Of a stretch of DNA of 64,000 nt, positions 1-8,532 are shown in pieces. The notes under the pieces are model-generated. The model saw only the letters and a list, made by a program, of their open reading frames with translations, was not told the DNA's origin and did not search any database. The stretch is from Variovorax paradoxus. GTDB lineage: Bacteria; Pseudomonadota; Gammaproteobacteria; Burkholderiales; Burkholderiaceae_C. Both the position numbers and the translations under genes were made by a program. Every line of letters begins with the position of its first letter. Position 1 is the stretch's first letter. The stretch lies in the NCBI RefSeq assembly GCF_022009635.1, contig NZ_CP091716.1, forward strand, positions 4,417,001 to 4,481,000. Reading direction: 5' to 3'.

Positions 1-684
1 CCCGAAGGCAATGCCGGTGGCCAGCACCGATTCGCCCAGCGCGACGATCACGAACAGCTGGCAGCGCTCCGCCAGGTGGCCGCCGTCGATGGTCCAGTCG
101 CTCGTCAATGAACGGCCCAGGCCCGGAAAGCGCAGGCCGATCATCGGCGCGATGTACTCGCACAGCACGCCGCCGAGCCACAGCGCAAGGCGCGCCTCCC
201 CTTGCGCGAAGCCGCCCGCGATCCAGAACACGCCGGCCACGCAGTTCCAGGCCAGCAGGCGGCGGAAGTTGGGCGTGAGCGGGTCGTTCGGGCCGATGGC
301 GATCAGCATGCACAGCGTGCGCCCCGCCTGGATGCCCACGAAGCACAGCGCGAACACCAGCCCCCGCTCCGCGAAGGCGCCCGGCAGCGCCGAGGCCATC
401 ACCATGGCCAGCAGCATGATGGCGAACAACACGCCGCGGATGCGCAAGGTGCCGGGGTTGAACCAGTTGGTGGTCCAGGCGGTGTACTGCCAGCCCAGCC
501 ATACCGCGAACCACATCACCAGCGTCTGCAGCGCCCCCAGCAGCGTGAGGTGGTCGAGCAGGTAGTGGGACAGTTGCGTGACGGAAAACGCGTAGACCAG
601 GTCGAAGAACAGCTCTTCGTTCGAGACCCTGGCCGCCTCGCTGCGCGAGCGCAAGGTCGTGGCCCGCTTGTTGTCGTGGCTCAT
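1..684 (-). CDS. Low temperature requirement A (LtrA)-like membrane protein, 3' part cut by window edge
   Basis: The frame is open from ATG at 684 to the window edge, 228 codons without a stop, so the C-terminus is missing. The N-terminus has the motif EELFFDLVYAFSVTQLSHYL, typical of the LtrA family, followed by several hydrophobic helices. LtrA proteins are polytopic inner-membrane proteins of unclear biochemical role, named from a Listeria cold-growth mutant. An AGGGG ribosome site precedes the ATG. It lies 75 bp downstream of the ABC permease on the same strand and could be read through from that operon, but a functional link is only inferred. Confidence 0.8.
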   Translation of the reverse strand, partial: MSHDNKRATTLRSRSEAARVSNEELFFDLVYAFSVTQLSHYLLDHLTLLGALQTLVMWFAVWLGWQYTAWTTNWFNPGTLRIRGVLFAIMLLAMVMASALPGAFAERGLVFALCFVGIQAGRTLCMLIAIGPNDPLTPNFRRLLAWNCVAGVFWIAGGFAQGEARLALWLGGVLCEYIAPMIGLRFPGLGRSLTSDWTIDGGHLAERCQLFVIVALGESVLATGIAFG

Positions 685-759
685 TCTTTACCCCTGTGAA
701 GTCGTTGTGGCGCTCCTTGATGCTCCAGGGCGCCGCGCGGAATCATCGCACGAGGGTTG

Positions 760-1602
760 CTACAGCTTCTCTGTCTCGCCCGTCTTGGGCTGCCACTTCA
801 TGAGGCGCTTCTCGATCAGCCCGACGATGCCGTCGAGCACCAGCGCAAATGCCGTGAGCACCACGATGCCCGCGAACACGGTGTTGACGTCGAAGGTGCC
901 CTCGGCCTGCAGAATGAGGTAGCCCACGCCCCGCGCCGAGCCCAGGTACTCGCCCACCACCGCGCCCACGAAGGCCAGCCCCACCGACGTGTGCAGGCTG
1001 GAGAACACCCAGCTGGTGGCGCTGGGCAGGTACACAGTGCGCAGCAGCTGCCGCTGGCTGGCGCCCAGCATCTTCGCGTTGGCCAGCACCACCGGGCTCA
1101 CCTCGCGCACGCCCTGGTAGACGTTGAAGAACACGATGAAGAACACCAGCGTCACCGCCAGCGCCACCTTGCTCCAGATGCCCAGGCCGAACCACAGCGC
1201 GAAGATGGGCGCAAGAATCACGCGCGGCATCGAGTTGGCGGCCTTGATGTAGGGGTCGAGGATCAGGCTCGCCGTGGGCGCCAGCGCCAGCCACAGCCCG
1301 CAGGCCAGCCCCAGCACGGTGCCGATGCCGAAGGCCAGCACCGTCTCCAGCAGCGTGGTGCCCAGGTGCAGGTAGATGTCGGCGTTGCCCTTGAGCCCTT
1401 CGGGAAAGAGCGCGTTGGCCGGCACCTCGAACGGCAGGAACCAGCTCCAGATGCGGCCCGCGACCTGGATCGGCTCGCCCACGAAGAAAGCGAACTGCTG
1501 GTTGCGCGAAGCCAGGTGCCACGCAATCAGAATCAGCACCAGCAGCGCCAGTTGCCAGAAGCGCGCATTGCGCTCGTTGAGGCCGAAGTTCGCGCGCGGC
1601 AT
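760..1602 (-). CDS. ABC transporter permease, NitT/TauT (SsuC/TauC) type
   Basis: A 280-residue polytopic permease with an N-terminal membrane helix and the usual binding-protein-dependent transport core. The EAA-like loop lies around residues 180-200. This family forms the inner-membrane channel for importers of nitrate, sulfonates, taurine or related anions. Its ATG shares one base with the stop of the upstream ATPase gene (TGATG at 1600-1604), so the two are translationally coupled. With the ATPase and the binding protein at 2473-3510 it completes one importer. The substrate cannot be read from the sequence. Confidence 0.88.
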   Translation of the reverse strand: MPRANFGLNERNARFWQLALLVLILIAWHLASRNQQFAFFVGEPIQVAGRIWSWFLPFEVPANALFPEGLKGNADIYLHLGTTLLETVLAFGIGTVLGLACGLWLALAPTASLILDPYIKAANSMPRVILAPIFALWFGLGIWSKVALAVTLVFFIVFFNVYQGVREVSPVVLANAKMLGASQRQLLRTVYLPSATSWVFSSLHTSVGLAFVGAVVGEYLGSARGVGYLILQAEGTFDVNTVFAGIVVLTAFALVLDGIVGLIEKRLMKWQPKTGETEKL

Positions 1603-2417
1603 CAGGCGGCCTTCCTCAACTGCTGGGCATAGCCCTTGAGCACCTCGTCGCGCAGCACCTCCCAGATCTGGGTGTGCAGCTCGACGAAGCGCGGCTGCGT
1701 GCGCACCTCGGCCACGTCGCGCGGACGCGCCAGGTCGATGGCGAACTCACCGATGGGATGCGTCGCCGGTCCGGCCGACAGCACCACCACGCGGTCGCTC
1801 ATCGCGATGGCCTCGTCCAGGTCGTGCGTGATGAACAGCACCGCCTTCTTCTTCGCGCTCCAGAGGTCGAGCACTTCGTTTTCCATCAGCTGGCGCGTCT
1901 GGATGTCGAGCGCGCTGAAGGGCTCGTCCATGAGGATGATGTCGGGGTCGAGCACCAGCGTCTGCGCCAGCGCCACGCGCTTGCGCATGCCGCCGGAAAG
2001 CTGGTGCGGATAACGGTCGCCGAAGCCCGCCAGGCCCACACGCGCGAGCCATGCTTCGGCCTGCCTGCGCGCATCGGCGTCGGGCACGCCGCGGTACTGC
2101 AGCCCGACCATCACGTTGTCGATGGCGCTGCGCCAGGGCATCAGCGCTTCGGTCTGGAACATGTAGCCCGCTCTCGCGTTGACGCCCTCCAGCGTCTTGC
2201 CGAACACCTTGACCGTGCCCGATGAGGGTTCCAGCAGGCCCGCGCCCACGTTCAGCAGCGTCGACTTGCCGCAGCCGGTGGGGCCGACCACCGACACGAA
2301 CTCCCCGGCCCTGATGCGCAGCGTGGTGTCGGCCACCGCGGTGTAGCGCTGGCCGGGATCGTCCTTCGAATGGAAGGTGCAGCTGATGGAGAGGAGTTCG
2401 AGTGCGTGGTCGGACAT
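1602..2417 (-). CDS. ABC transporter ATP-binding protein, NitT/TauT type
   Basis: The cytoplasmic ATPase of the importer, 271 residues from ATG 2417 (MSDHAL). Walker A is GPTGCGKST, the signature is LSGGMRKR, and Walker B plus D-loop is IILMDEPFSALD, followed by the H-loop ITHD. The frame is open further upstream, to 2507, but ATG 2417 fits the family N-terminus and leaves a normal gap to the binding-protein gene. It ends in a one-base overlap with the permease. The family resembles SsuB/TauB/NrtD. Confidence 0.9.
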   Translation of the reverse strand: MSDHALELLSISCTFHSKDDPGQRYTAVADTTLRIRAGEFVSVVGPTGCGKSTLLNVGAGLLEPSSGTVKVFGKTLEGVNARAGYMFQTEALMPWRSAIDNVMVGLQYRGVPDADARRQAEAWLARVGLAGFGDRYPHQLSGGMRKRVALAQTLVLDPDIILMDEPFSALDIQTRQLMENEVLDLWSAKKKAVLFITHDLDEAIAMSDRVVVLSAGPATHPIGEFAIDLARPRDVAEVRTQPRFVELHTQIWEVLRDEVLKGYAQQLRKAA

Positions 2418-2472
2418 GGTCGGACGGGGCATAAAAAACCCGGCCAGGGCCGGGTCGCGAGGACGTTCGGAA

Positions 2473-3510
2473 TCAGGCTTTGAACCTGTCTTTCGCGCGC
2501 CGGGCAAAATCGTTGGTGTAGGTCTTGGCGAGGTCGATCTTGTCGGCCTTCACGGTGTTGTCGAAGCTGGCGATCGCGGTGAGCGCGGTCTTGGGGCCGT
2601 CGGCCGGCACCAGGCCGTCTGTCGCGATCGACTCGCGCACCTTGTCGAAAGAAGCGAGGTACAGCGCGCGGTCGCCCAGCAGGTAGGTCTCCGGCACCGT
2701 CTTGATGATGTCGCCCGGCCCCGCCGTCTGCAGCCATTTCAGGCCGTGCACGATGGCATTCGCCAGCGCCTGGCAGGTGTTCGGATTCTTCTGGATGAAC
2801 TCGGTCGACGCATACAGGCAGGCCGCCGGCATCGTGCCGCCGAACACCTGCTGCGTGCCCTTGAGCGTGCGCGTGTCGCTGATGATCTTCACGTCACCTT
2901 TCTGCTCGAGCATCGTCATCACCGGATCGGTGTTGCTGATGGCGTCGATCTGCCCCGAGCGCAACGCGGTGAGCGCACCGGCCGCCACGCCCACGCCGAT
3001 GTAGCTCACGTCGCTGGCCTTGAGACCGCCGCGCGACAGCACGAGGTTGGCCACCATGTTGGTCGACGAGCCCGGTGCCGAGACGCCGATCTTCTTCCCC
3101 TTGAGATCCTGGATGCCGGTATAGCCGGCCATGTTCTTGGTCGACACGCCCACCGCGATCTGCGGTGCGCGGCCCTGCAGCACGAAGGCCTGGAAGAACT
3201 GGTTCTTGGCCTGCAGGTTGATGGTGTGTTCGTAGGCGCCGGAGCAGACGTCGGCCGAGCCGCCGACCACGGCCTGCAACGCGCGCGCGCCGCCGGCGAA
3301 GTCGGAGATTTCCACGTCCAGCCCCTCGGCCTTGAAATAGCCGAGCTGCTCGGAGATGGTCAGCGGCAGGTAGTAGAACGCCGCCTTGCCGCCCACCGCG
3401 ATGGAGACCTTGGTCTTCTCCAGCTTCGCCTGCTGCGCAAAGACGCGCGGCAACGCGATGGTTGCGGCGGCAATGGCGGAGGCGGAAATGAGGGTGCGGC
3501 GATGGAGCAT
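2473..3510 (-). CDS. ABC transporter substrate-binding protein, NitT/TauT type
   Basis: A 345-residue periplasmic solute-binding protein. An RR-containing signal peptide (MLHRRTLISASAIAAATI) ends near AFA-like residues at about 25. The mature part has the NMT1/SsuA-like pattern, with a GGARALQAVVGGSADV segment and the two-lobe spacing of NitT/TauT proteins. ATG 3510 is chosen because it starts directly at the signal peptide; the longer open frame upstream runs into the next gene. It is the first gene of the minus-strand importer operon, 55 bp before the ATPase. Likely substrates are sulfonates or other small anions, but the specificity is unknown. Confidence 0.88.
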   Translation of the reverse strand: MLHRRTLISASAIAAATIALPRVFAQQAKLEKTKVSIAVGGKAAFYYLPLTISEQLGYFKAEGLDVEISDFAGGARALQAVVGGSADVCSGAYEHTINLQAKNQFFQAFVLQGRAPQIAVGVSTKNMAGYTGIQDLKGKKIGVSAPGSSTNMVANLVLSRGGLKASDVSYIGVGVAAGALTALRSGQIDAISNTDPVMTMLEQKGDVKIISDTRTLKGTQQVFGGTMPAACLYASTEFIQKNPNTCQALANAIVHGLKWLQTAGPGDIIKTVPETYLLGDRALYLASFDKVRESIATDGLVPADGPKTALTAIASFDNTVKADKIDLAKTYTNDFARRAKDRFKA

Positions 3511-3647
3511 GAAACGGTGCCTGGAGGCTCTGTGATTCGTCTGGACTGAATCGAGCTTAGGGGCCGCATCACGCGACTGCATCGGGGTCATCCCGTGCGG
3601 GTTTCCACGTAAGCATGAAGGCCTCCAGAAGGCCCTGCGCACGGGGC

Positions 3648-4040
3648 TTATCGCGCGATGAAAAGGATCGCGGCGTTGACCAGGAAACCGAGCGCCCAGA
3701 CCGCGCTGCGCGCGCTGCCGATGCCCTTGATGTAAAGGCCGATATAGATCACGCGAAGCACCACGTAGGCCACTGCGAGCATGTCGAGCCGCCCCTGCGC
3801 CGCGCCGAGCTGGTGCGCGATGATCACGGCGCCGATGAAGAACGGCAATCCCTCGAAGCTGTTGGCCTGCGCGCTGTTGGCACGCGCGCGCCAGCCGCTC
3901 TGCTTCGCGGCCCATTCGCGCGGCTGCATGTTGTCGCGCGGGCCGAAACTGCCCGCCTTGGCGATCCACGCGGCCAGGTACGGCAGCCCACAGGCGATGA
4001 ACACGCACCAATAGGCTACCGTGAGCAGTGAAAAAGTCAT
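3648..4040 (-). CDS. MAPEG family membrane protein
   Basis: A 130-residue protein with about four membrane helices. It carries the MAPEG-type features seen in bacterial members: a PREWAAKQSGWRARANSAQAN segment (loop 1) and FEGLPFFIGAVI. Eukaryotic MAPEG proteins act in eicosanoid and glutathione metabolism, but the bacterial members are mostly uncharacterised. It begins 27 bp after recR ends, so it is probably the last gene of the dnaX-ybaB-recR transcript. An unannotated gap of 137 bp separates it from the ABC operon. Confidence 0.85.
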   Translation of the reverse strand: MTFSLLTVAYWCVFIACGLPYLAAWIAKAGSFGPRDNMQPREWAAKQSGWRARANSAQANSFEGLPFFIGAVIIAHQLGAAQGRLDMLAVAYVVLRVIYIGLYIKGIGSARSAVWALGFLVNAAILFIAR

Positions 4041-4067
4041 TTCGTTTTGTCTCCGCCGGCGGCGTGG

Positions 4068-4658
4068 CTACCGCCGATCCACCAGCGCGTGCGCGATGGT
4101 GCCGAGGTCCACGTACTCGAGTTCGCTGCCGGCCGGCACGCCGCGCGCGAGACGCGTCACCATCAGGCCACGCTGCTTGAGCGCTTCGCCGATCACGTGC
4201 GCCGTGGCTTCGCCCTCGGCCGTGAAGTTGGTGGCGAGGATGACCTCGCTCACCGTGCCGTCGAGCGCGCGATTGAAGAGCTTCTGCAGCCCGATGTCGT
4301 TGGGCCCGATGCCGTCGAGCGGACTGAGCTTGCCCATCAGCACGAAGTAATAGCCGCGGAATGCGCCGGTGCGCTCCAGTGCGGCCTGGTCGGCCGGTGT
4401 CTCGACCACGCAGAGCTTGGTCACGTCGCGCCGCGAGTCCATGCAGACACTGCAGATCGGCGCTTCGGTGAAGGTGTTGCAAAGTTCGCAGTGCCGCACA
4501 TTGCCCGCCGCCTGCTGCAGTGCGCGCGCGAGCAACTGCGCGCCGTCGCGGTCATGCTGCAGCAGATGAAAGGCCATGCGCGAGGCCGACTTGACGCCGA
4601 CACCGGGCAGGCGGCGCAGCGCATCGATCAGGGCGTCGAGCGAACTGGCGTCGGCCAT
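4068..4658 (-). CDS. recR: Recombination mediator RecR
   Basis: A 196-residue RecR of normal length. It has the N-terminal helix-hairpin-helix ([14 protein letters not shown]), a four-cysteine zinc finger (CELCNTF then CSVC) near residues 57-70, and a Toprim domain starting [13 protein letters not shown]. It acts with RecF/RecO to load RecA on SSB-covered gaps. It starts 7 bp after the ybaB stop, the conserved dnaX-ybaB-recR arrangement of many proteobacteria. Confidence 0.97.
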   Translation of the reverse strand: MADASSLDALIDALRRLPGVGVKSASRMAFHLLQHDRDGAQLLARALQQAAGNVRHCELCNTFTEAPICSVCMDSRRDVTKLCVVETPADQAALERTGAFRGYYFVLMGKLSPLDGIGPNDIGLQKLFNRALDGTVSEVILATNFTAEGEATAHVIGEALKQRGLMVTRLARGVPAGSELEYVDLGTIAHALVDRR

Positions 4659-4665
4659 GTGCCGC

Positions 4666-4998
4666 TTAGAACGGCAGCTTCATGCCGGGCGGGAGGCCGG
4701 GCATGCCGGCCGTCAGCTTGCCCATCTTCTGCTCGCTGGTTTCCTCGGCCTTGCGCACGGCGGCGTTGAAGGCGGCGGCCACCAGGTCTTCGAGCATGTC
4801 CTTGTCGTCGGCCAGCAGGCTCGGATCGATGGTGATGCGCTTGACGTCGTGCTTGCAGGTCATGACGACCTTGACGAGACCGGCGCCGGATTCACCCTCG
4901 ACCTCGATGTGGGCCAGCTCTTCCTGGGCCTTCTTGAGGTTGTCCTGCATTGCCTGCGCCTGCTTCATGAGGCCGGCCAGTTGTCCTTTGTTGAACAT
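4666..4998 (-). CDS. ybaB: YbaB/EbfC family nucleoid-associated protein
   Basis: A 110-residue DNA-binding protein from ATG 4998 ([18 protein letters not shown]). The methionine-, glutamine- and lysine-rich first helix and the [20 protein letters not shown] core are diagnostic. It is thought to bind DNA as a dimer and influence nucleoid structure. It sits between dnaX and recR on the same strand, 56 bp after dnaX. A longer open frame upstream (to 5319) is only an out-of-frame reading of dnaX. Confidence 0.95.
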   Translation of the reverse strand: MFNKGQLAGLMKQAQAMQDNLKKAQEELAHIEVEGESGAGLVKVVMTCKHDVKRITIDPSLLADDKDMLEDLVAAAFNAAVRKAEETSEQKMGKLTAGMPGLPPGMKLPF

Positions 4999-5054
4999 CG
5001 TTGGTCCTGATTGTTGGGTTGGAAAAATGGGAGAAGGATAAGAGAGACGAAAGC

Positions 5055-6926
5055 TCAGGCCGGTTTCAGGGTTCCTGGGACGATCTTCGCATCGAAGTCG
5101 CGCATCAGCGCCTGTACTTCGGGGTCGTTGTGAATGGCGTCCTCGGCCACGCGCTGACGCTCGTCGGCGGCCTGCCTGTTGCGGCGCGCAGGGCTGTCGA
5201 CCACGCCACCGATCTCGATCGTGAGCTTGATGTCGTGGCCCAGGCCGTTGAGCGCGGCCGTCAGCTTCTCGCGGCTGGAAGGCTGGTTGAGCGTCTCGCG
5301 CTCGATGCGCAGCATCCATTGGTCGGTGTCACGGCCCACCAATTGCGACTGCAGCGCCAGCTCGCGCGTCAGGGCGTTGATGGCCTCGGACGCGACCAGT
5401 TGCGTGACCGTGGCATGCCAGAAGTCGCCGTCTTCGCTCTGGGGAATGGGGGTGTAGGGAACGCGCTGCGAGCCCTCGGCAGGAGGAATGTCGCGCGCAC
5501 TCGGCGGCGGCTGCACGCGGATGGGCACGCCGACGACCTTGGCCGGTGCGTCGGGCGGCTCCGGGCGCTGCTCGGGCTGGCGGCGGGGTTCGTCGACCAC
5601 GGCGAGGCGTTGGCCCGCGGGTGCCGGCGGAGAAGTCGGGGCTGGCGAAATCGGAGCCGGCGCGGGGGCTGCGGCAGCCGGCTGTTCGGCCGGCGGACGC
5701 ACGACCGGCGCAGGGGCCGGAACGGGTGCCGGGGCACGTGCCGGCGCCTGCGGCGCGGCGGCCGCGGCTTCATTCAGAGTTTTTTTTTCCGTGGAGGCCG
5801 TCGAAGCAGCCGCGTTGGAAGGCTTGAAGGCCAGGAGCCGCAGCAGCACCATGGTGAGCGCCGCGTATTCGTCGGGAGCCAGGCCCAGCTCGCCACGGCC
5901 GTGCAGGCAGAGGCTGTAGAGCAGTTGCGTCTCGTCGGCGGGCATCAGCGCGGCCAGGCGCGCGGTGTCGGCCGCGTCGGGGTCGGTGGCGGCATCGGCG
6001 GACTCGGCACGCGAAGGCACAGCCTGCAGCACGGCCATGGCCTGCAGCACCGCCGTCATTTCTTCGAGCGTGGACGCAGCCGACATGCCGTCGACGCGCA
6101 GCGCCTCCGAGGTCTCGACCACCGTCTTGCCGTCGCCTTGCGCCAGTGCCTCGATCAGGCGGAACACATGGCCGCGATCGACGCTGCCGAGCATCTGCCG
6201 CACGCCGGTTTCGACCAGCTCACCGTTGCCGAAGGCGATGGCCTGGTCGGTGAGCGACAGCGCGTCGCGCATCGAGCCGCGTGCCGCGCGAGCCAGCAGG
6301 CGCAGCGCCTGCGGCTCGGCCGGAACGTTTTCGGTCTGCAGCACGCCCGTCAGGTGTTCGAGCACCGTCTCCGGCGCCATCGGCCGCAGGTTGAATTGCA
6401 GGCAGCGCGACAGCACCGTGACCGGCACCTTCTGCGGATCGGTCGTGGCCAGCACGAACTTGAGGTACTCGGGCGGCTCCTCGAGCGTCTTCAGCATTGC
6501 GTTGAACGCGGTGTTGGTGAGCATGTGCACTTCGTCGATCATGAAGACCTTGAAGCGCCCCTGCACCGGCTTGTAGACGGCCTGTTCGAGCAGCGACTGC
6601 ACCTCGTCCACGCCGCGGTTCGAGGCCGCGTCGAGCTCGGTGTAGTCGACGAAGCGGCCGGAGTCGATGTCGCGGCAAGCCTGGCAGACCCCGCAAGGCG
6701 TGGCGGTGATGCCGCCCTGCCCGTCCGGCCCCTGGCAGTTGAGCGACTTCGCCAGAATCCGCGAGACCGTGGTCTTGCCCACGCCCCGGGTGCCGGTGAA
6801 AAGATAGGCGTGATGCAGGCGCTGCGTGGTCAACGCGTTCTCGAGCGCCTGCACCACATGCCCCTGACCGACCATCTCACCGAAGGTTTTCGGACGGAAC
6901 TTGCGAGCGAGCACGAGATAAGACAT
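5055..6926 (-). CDS. dnaX: DNA polymerase III subunit tau (candidate tau/gamma gene)
   Basis: A 623-residue clamp-loader subunit. It has the N-terminal [15 protein letters not shown], Walker [10 protein letters not shown], a four-cysteine zinc site (C..CGVCQAC), Walker B MIDEVHML and the SRC motif (LSRCLQF). An Ala/Pro-rich linker (about residues 380-480) follows, then the tau-specific C-terminus. ATG 6926 matches the family start; an ATG three codons upstream is possible. At 5780-5788 the coding strand has nine A, read as GAA AAA AAA ACT, at the end of domain III. The -1 frame reaches TGA after three codons (AAC TCT GAA) and the +1 frame after one (CTC), so slippage would give a gamma-like protein of about 385 residues. 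Confidence 0.97.
   Translation of the reverse strand: MSYLVLARKFRPKTFGEMVGQGHVVQALENALTTQRLHHAYLFTGTRGVGKTTVSRILAKSLNCQGPDGQGGITATPCGVCQACRDIDSGRFVDYTELDAASNRGVDEVQSLLEQAVYKPVQGRFKVFMIDEVHMLTNTAFNAMLKTLEEPPEYLKFVLATTDPQKVPVTVLSRCLQFNLRPMAPETVLEHLTGVLQTENVPAEPQALRLLARAARGSMRDALSLTDQAIAFGNGELVETGVRQMLGSVDRGHVFRLIEALAQGDGKTVVETSEALRVDGMSAASTLEEMTAVLQAMAVLQAVPSRAESADAATDPDAADTARLAALMPADETQLLYSLCLHGRGELGLAPDEYAALTMVLLRLLAFKPSNAAASTASTEKKTLNEAAAAAPQAPARAPAPVPAPAPVVRPPAEQPAAAAPAPAPISPAPTSPPAPAGQRLAVVDEPRRQPEQRPEPPDAPAKVVGVPIRVQPPPSARDIPPAEGSQRVPYTPIPQSEDGDFWHATVTQLVASEAINALTRELALQSQLVGRDTDQWMLRIERETLNQPSSREKLTAALNGLGHDIKLTIEIGGVVDSPARRNRQAADERQRVAEDAIHNDPEVQALMRDFDAKIVPGTLKPA
5770..5788 (-). other. 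Candidate programmed slippage/frameshift site in dnaX (A9 run with stops in both alternate frames)
   Basis: On the coding strand, A at 5788-5780 forms a nine-base run that is exceptional in this GC-rich gene, where lysine could be AAG. The -1 frame stop is TGA at 5772-5770 and the +1 frame stop is TGA at 5776-5774. This resembles dnaX of Thermus thermophilus, where slippage on nine A with nearby stops makes gamma, and E. coli, where a -1 shift at A6G makes gamma. No clear stimulatory ribosome-binding site lies upstream. The sequence downstream is very GC-rich and could fold. Confidence 0.6.
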
Positions 6927-6982
6927 TGCGGGCATTCTAAAAGGCGCGGCGTCCCTCCCACCCCAGCTTCAACCCCGCAATC

Positions 6983-7008
6983 AAAAAAGCCCCCGTCTTT
7001 TCGTGGGC
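6983..7008 (-). terminator. Hairpin with T-run, minus strand
   Basis: On the minus strand, GCCCACG and GGGGGC flank an AAAAGAC loop and are followed by six T (6988-6983). It could end a transcript reaching past the flavoprotein gene at 7294. It also lies just upstream of dnaX, insulating it. Confidence 0.45.
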
Positions 7009-7095
7009 CACCGCGGAACCGGCTTCGCCGGGCCGCCGGTGTCGCCCCCAGCAGGGGGAAGGAGAAGCGACACGAAGTGCGCGCATCCTGGGGGG
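6989..7095. repeat. Cluster of small palindromes resembling an intergenic REP-like element
   Basis: Between dnaX and ffs there are successive short palindromes: the terminator stem, CCGGC-TTC-GCCGG at 7019-7031, and CCCCC-AGCA-GGGGG at 7045-7058, followed by a GACACGAAGTGC stretch. Such clusters recur between genes in Comamonadaceae genomes as far as I recall. There is no second copy in this window to prove repetition. Confidence 0.35.
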
Positions 7096-7107
7096 TTACA
7101 ATAAGCG

Positions 7108-7206
7108 CTGACGGGCCTCCCTGCATGGTGAAGTGGCCAACCGGGTCAGGTGGGGAACCAAGCAGCCCTAACTGCGTAGTCAGTGCCAGGGGTAAGGCTC
7201 GTCAAC
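7108..7206 (+). ncRNA. ffs: Signal recognition particle 4.5S RNA (small SRP RNA)
   Basis: An RNA of about 99 nt. The conserved Ffh-binding loop reads GTCAGGTGGGGAACCAAGCA followed by GCCC at 7145-7168. The ends pair (TGACGGGCC near 7109 with GGCTCGTCA near 7196), giving the long hairpin of bacterial small SRP RNA. A TACAAT hexamer at 7097-7102 is a good -10 element a few bases before the 5' end; no strong -35 is visible. The RNA joins Ffh for co-translational membrane targeting. The exact ends are estimated. Confidence 0.88.
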
Positions 7207-7293
7207 CTCTTCCGCAGCTTCGTTTCATTCCACGCGAAATGAAACGGAGCTTGCAAACTCACTCAGCGAAAACTCCGATACGGCGCGGGGCTT

Positions 7294-8532
7294 CTACAGC
7301 CCCAGCCGCTGAATAGCGCCGCGCGCCGCGGCAGCGCCGCTCGCCATCGACGCCGTGAGCAGGTAACCGCCGGTCGGCGCCTCCCAATCCAGCATCTCCC
7401 CTGCCGCGAACATGCCGGGCAGCGCATTCGCCATCAGCGCCGCGTCCAGCGCGTCGAAGCGCACCCCGCCCGCCGTGCTGATCGCCTCGTCCACCGGACG
7501 TGTCGCGACCAGCTTCAGCGGCACGGCCTTGATCGTGGTCGCCAGTTGCACGGGGTCCTGCATCGCTTCCTTGCTCAGCGCCTCGTGCAGCACGCCCGCC
7601 TTAATGCCCTCGATGCCGAGCCGGCTCTTGAGGTGGCTGCTCAACGAGCGCGCACCGCGCGGATGCTTCACCGCCGCGAGCACCTGCTCCTGCGTGCGAT
7701 CGGGCAGCAAGTCGAGCAGCAGCGTCGCGCTGCCGTTCGCGGCAATCTCGTCGCGCAGCAGCGCAGATGCGGCATAGACCAGGCTGCCTTCGATGCCCGT
7801 GGCTGTCGCGACGAACTCGCCCTTGCGCGCGAAATGACGTCCCTGGCTGTCGGTGAACGAGATCGCGACCGATTTGAACGGCTGCCCCGCGAAACGGCTC
7901 GAAAAATGCTCGCTCCACCCCGCGCCATCGAAGCCGCTATTGGCAGGCAACAGAGGTGCCACTTCCACGCCCTTGGACAGCAGCCACGGCGCCCATGCCC
8001 CGTCGGAGCCAAGGCGCGCCCAACTCGCGCCGCCCAGCGCCAGCACCACGGCATCGGCTTTCACGGTGACCTCGCCGGCCGGCGTCGCGAACCGCAACGC
8101 GCCCAGGTCGATTGCGCCCTCGCCCAGCCAGCGATGCCGCATATGAAATTGCACGCCCGCCGCGCGCAACCGATGCAGCCACGCACGCAGCAGCGGCGCA
8201 GCCTTCATGTCGGTCGGGAACACGCGGCCCGAGGTGCCGACGAAAGTCTCGATGCCCAGCCCCGCCGCCCACTCGCGCACCTGCTGCGGACCGAACTTCT
8301 CGAGCATCGGCTGGAGTTGCGCGCGGCGCTCGCCGAAGCGGCTCATGAACACGTCGAAAGGCTCCGAGTGCGTGAGATTCAGGCCGCCACGCCCGGCCAG
8401 CAGGAACTTGCGGCCCACCGAGGGCATTGCGTCGTACACATGCACTTGCGCACCGGATGCGCTCAGTACTTCGGCCGCCATCAGGCCGGCGGGTCCGCCG
8501 CCGATCACGGCAACGGCAGGAGAAACATTCAT
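7294..8532 (-). CDS. BaiN/HI0933-like FAD-dependent oxidoreductase (TIGR03862-type flavoprotein)
   Basis: A 412-residue flavoprotein from ATG 8532. It has the N-terminal Rossmann motif GGGPAGLMAAE, then VGRKFLLAGRGGLNLTHSE, typical of the HI0933/BaiN family, a FPTDMKAAPLL segment, and a C-terminal FAD contact (GMFAAGEMLDWEAPTGGY). The substrate is not known for most members. Its ATG overlaps the addA stop by four bases (ATGA, 8529-8532), so it is the third gene of the addB-addA operon. Why a flavoprotein is coupled to recombination genes is unclear. Confidence 0.88.
   Translation of the reverse strand: MNVSPAVAVIGGGPAGLMAAEVLSASGAQVHVYDAMPSVGRKFLLAGRGGLNLTHSEPFDVFMSRFGERRAQLQPMLEKFGPQQVREWAAGLGIETFVGTSGRVFPTDMKAAPLLRAWLHRLRAAGVQFHMRHRWLGEGAIDLGALRFATPAGEVTVKADAVVLALGGASWARLGSDGAWAPWLLSKGVEVAPLLPANSGFDGAGWSEHFSSRFAGQPFKSVAISFTDSQGRHFARKGEFVATATGIEGSLVYAASALLRDEIAANGSATLLLDLLPDRTQEQVLAAVKHPRGARSLSSHLKSRLGIEGIKAGVLHEALSKEAMQDPVQLATTIKAVPLKLVATRPVDEAISTAGGVRFDALDAALMANALPGMFAAGEMLDWEAPTGGYLLTASMASGAAAARGAIQRLGL

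Noticed and set aside
2473..4482. A 669-codon minus-strand frame spanning the binding protein and upstream genes
   Set aside because: Its first half is the wrong phase of recR and the MAPEG gene; only the part from 3510 is protein-like.
5001..7316. A 771-codon plus-strand frame opposite dnaX
   Set aside because: Antisense reading of GC-rich dnaX with His/Arg/Gly-rich composition and no domain.
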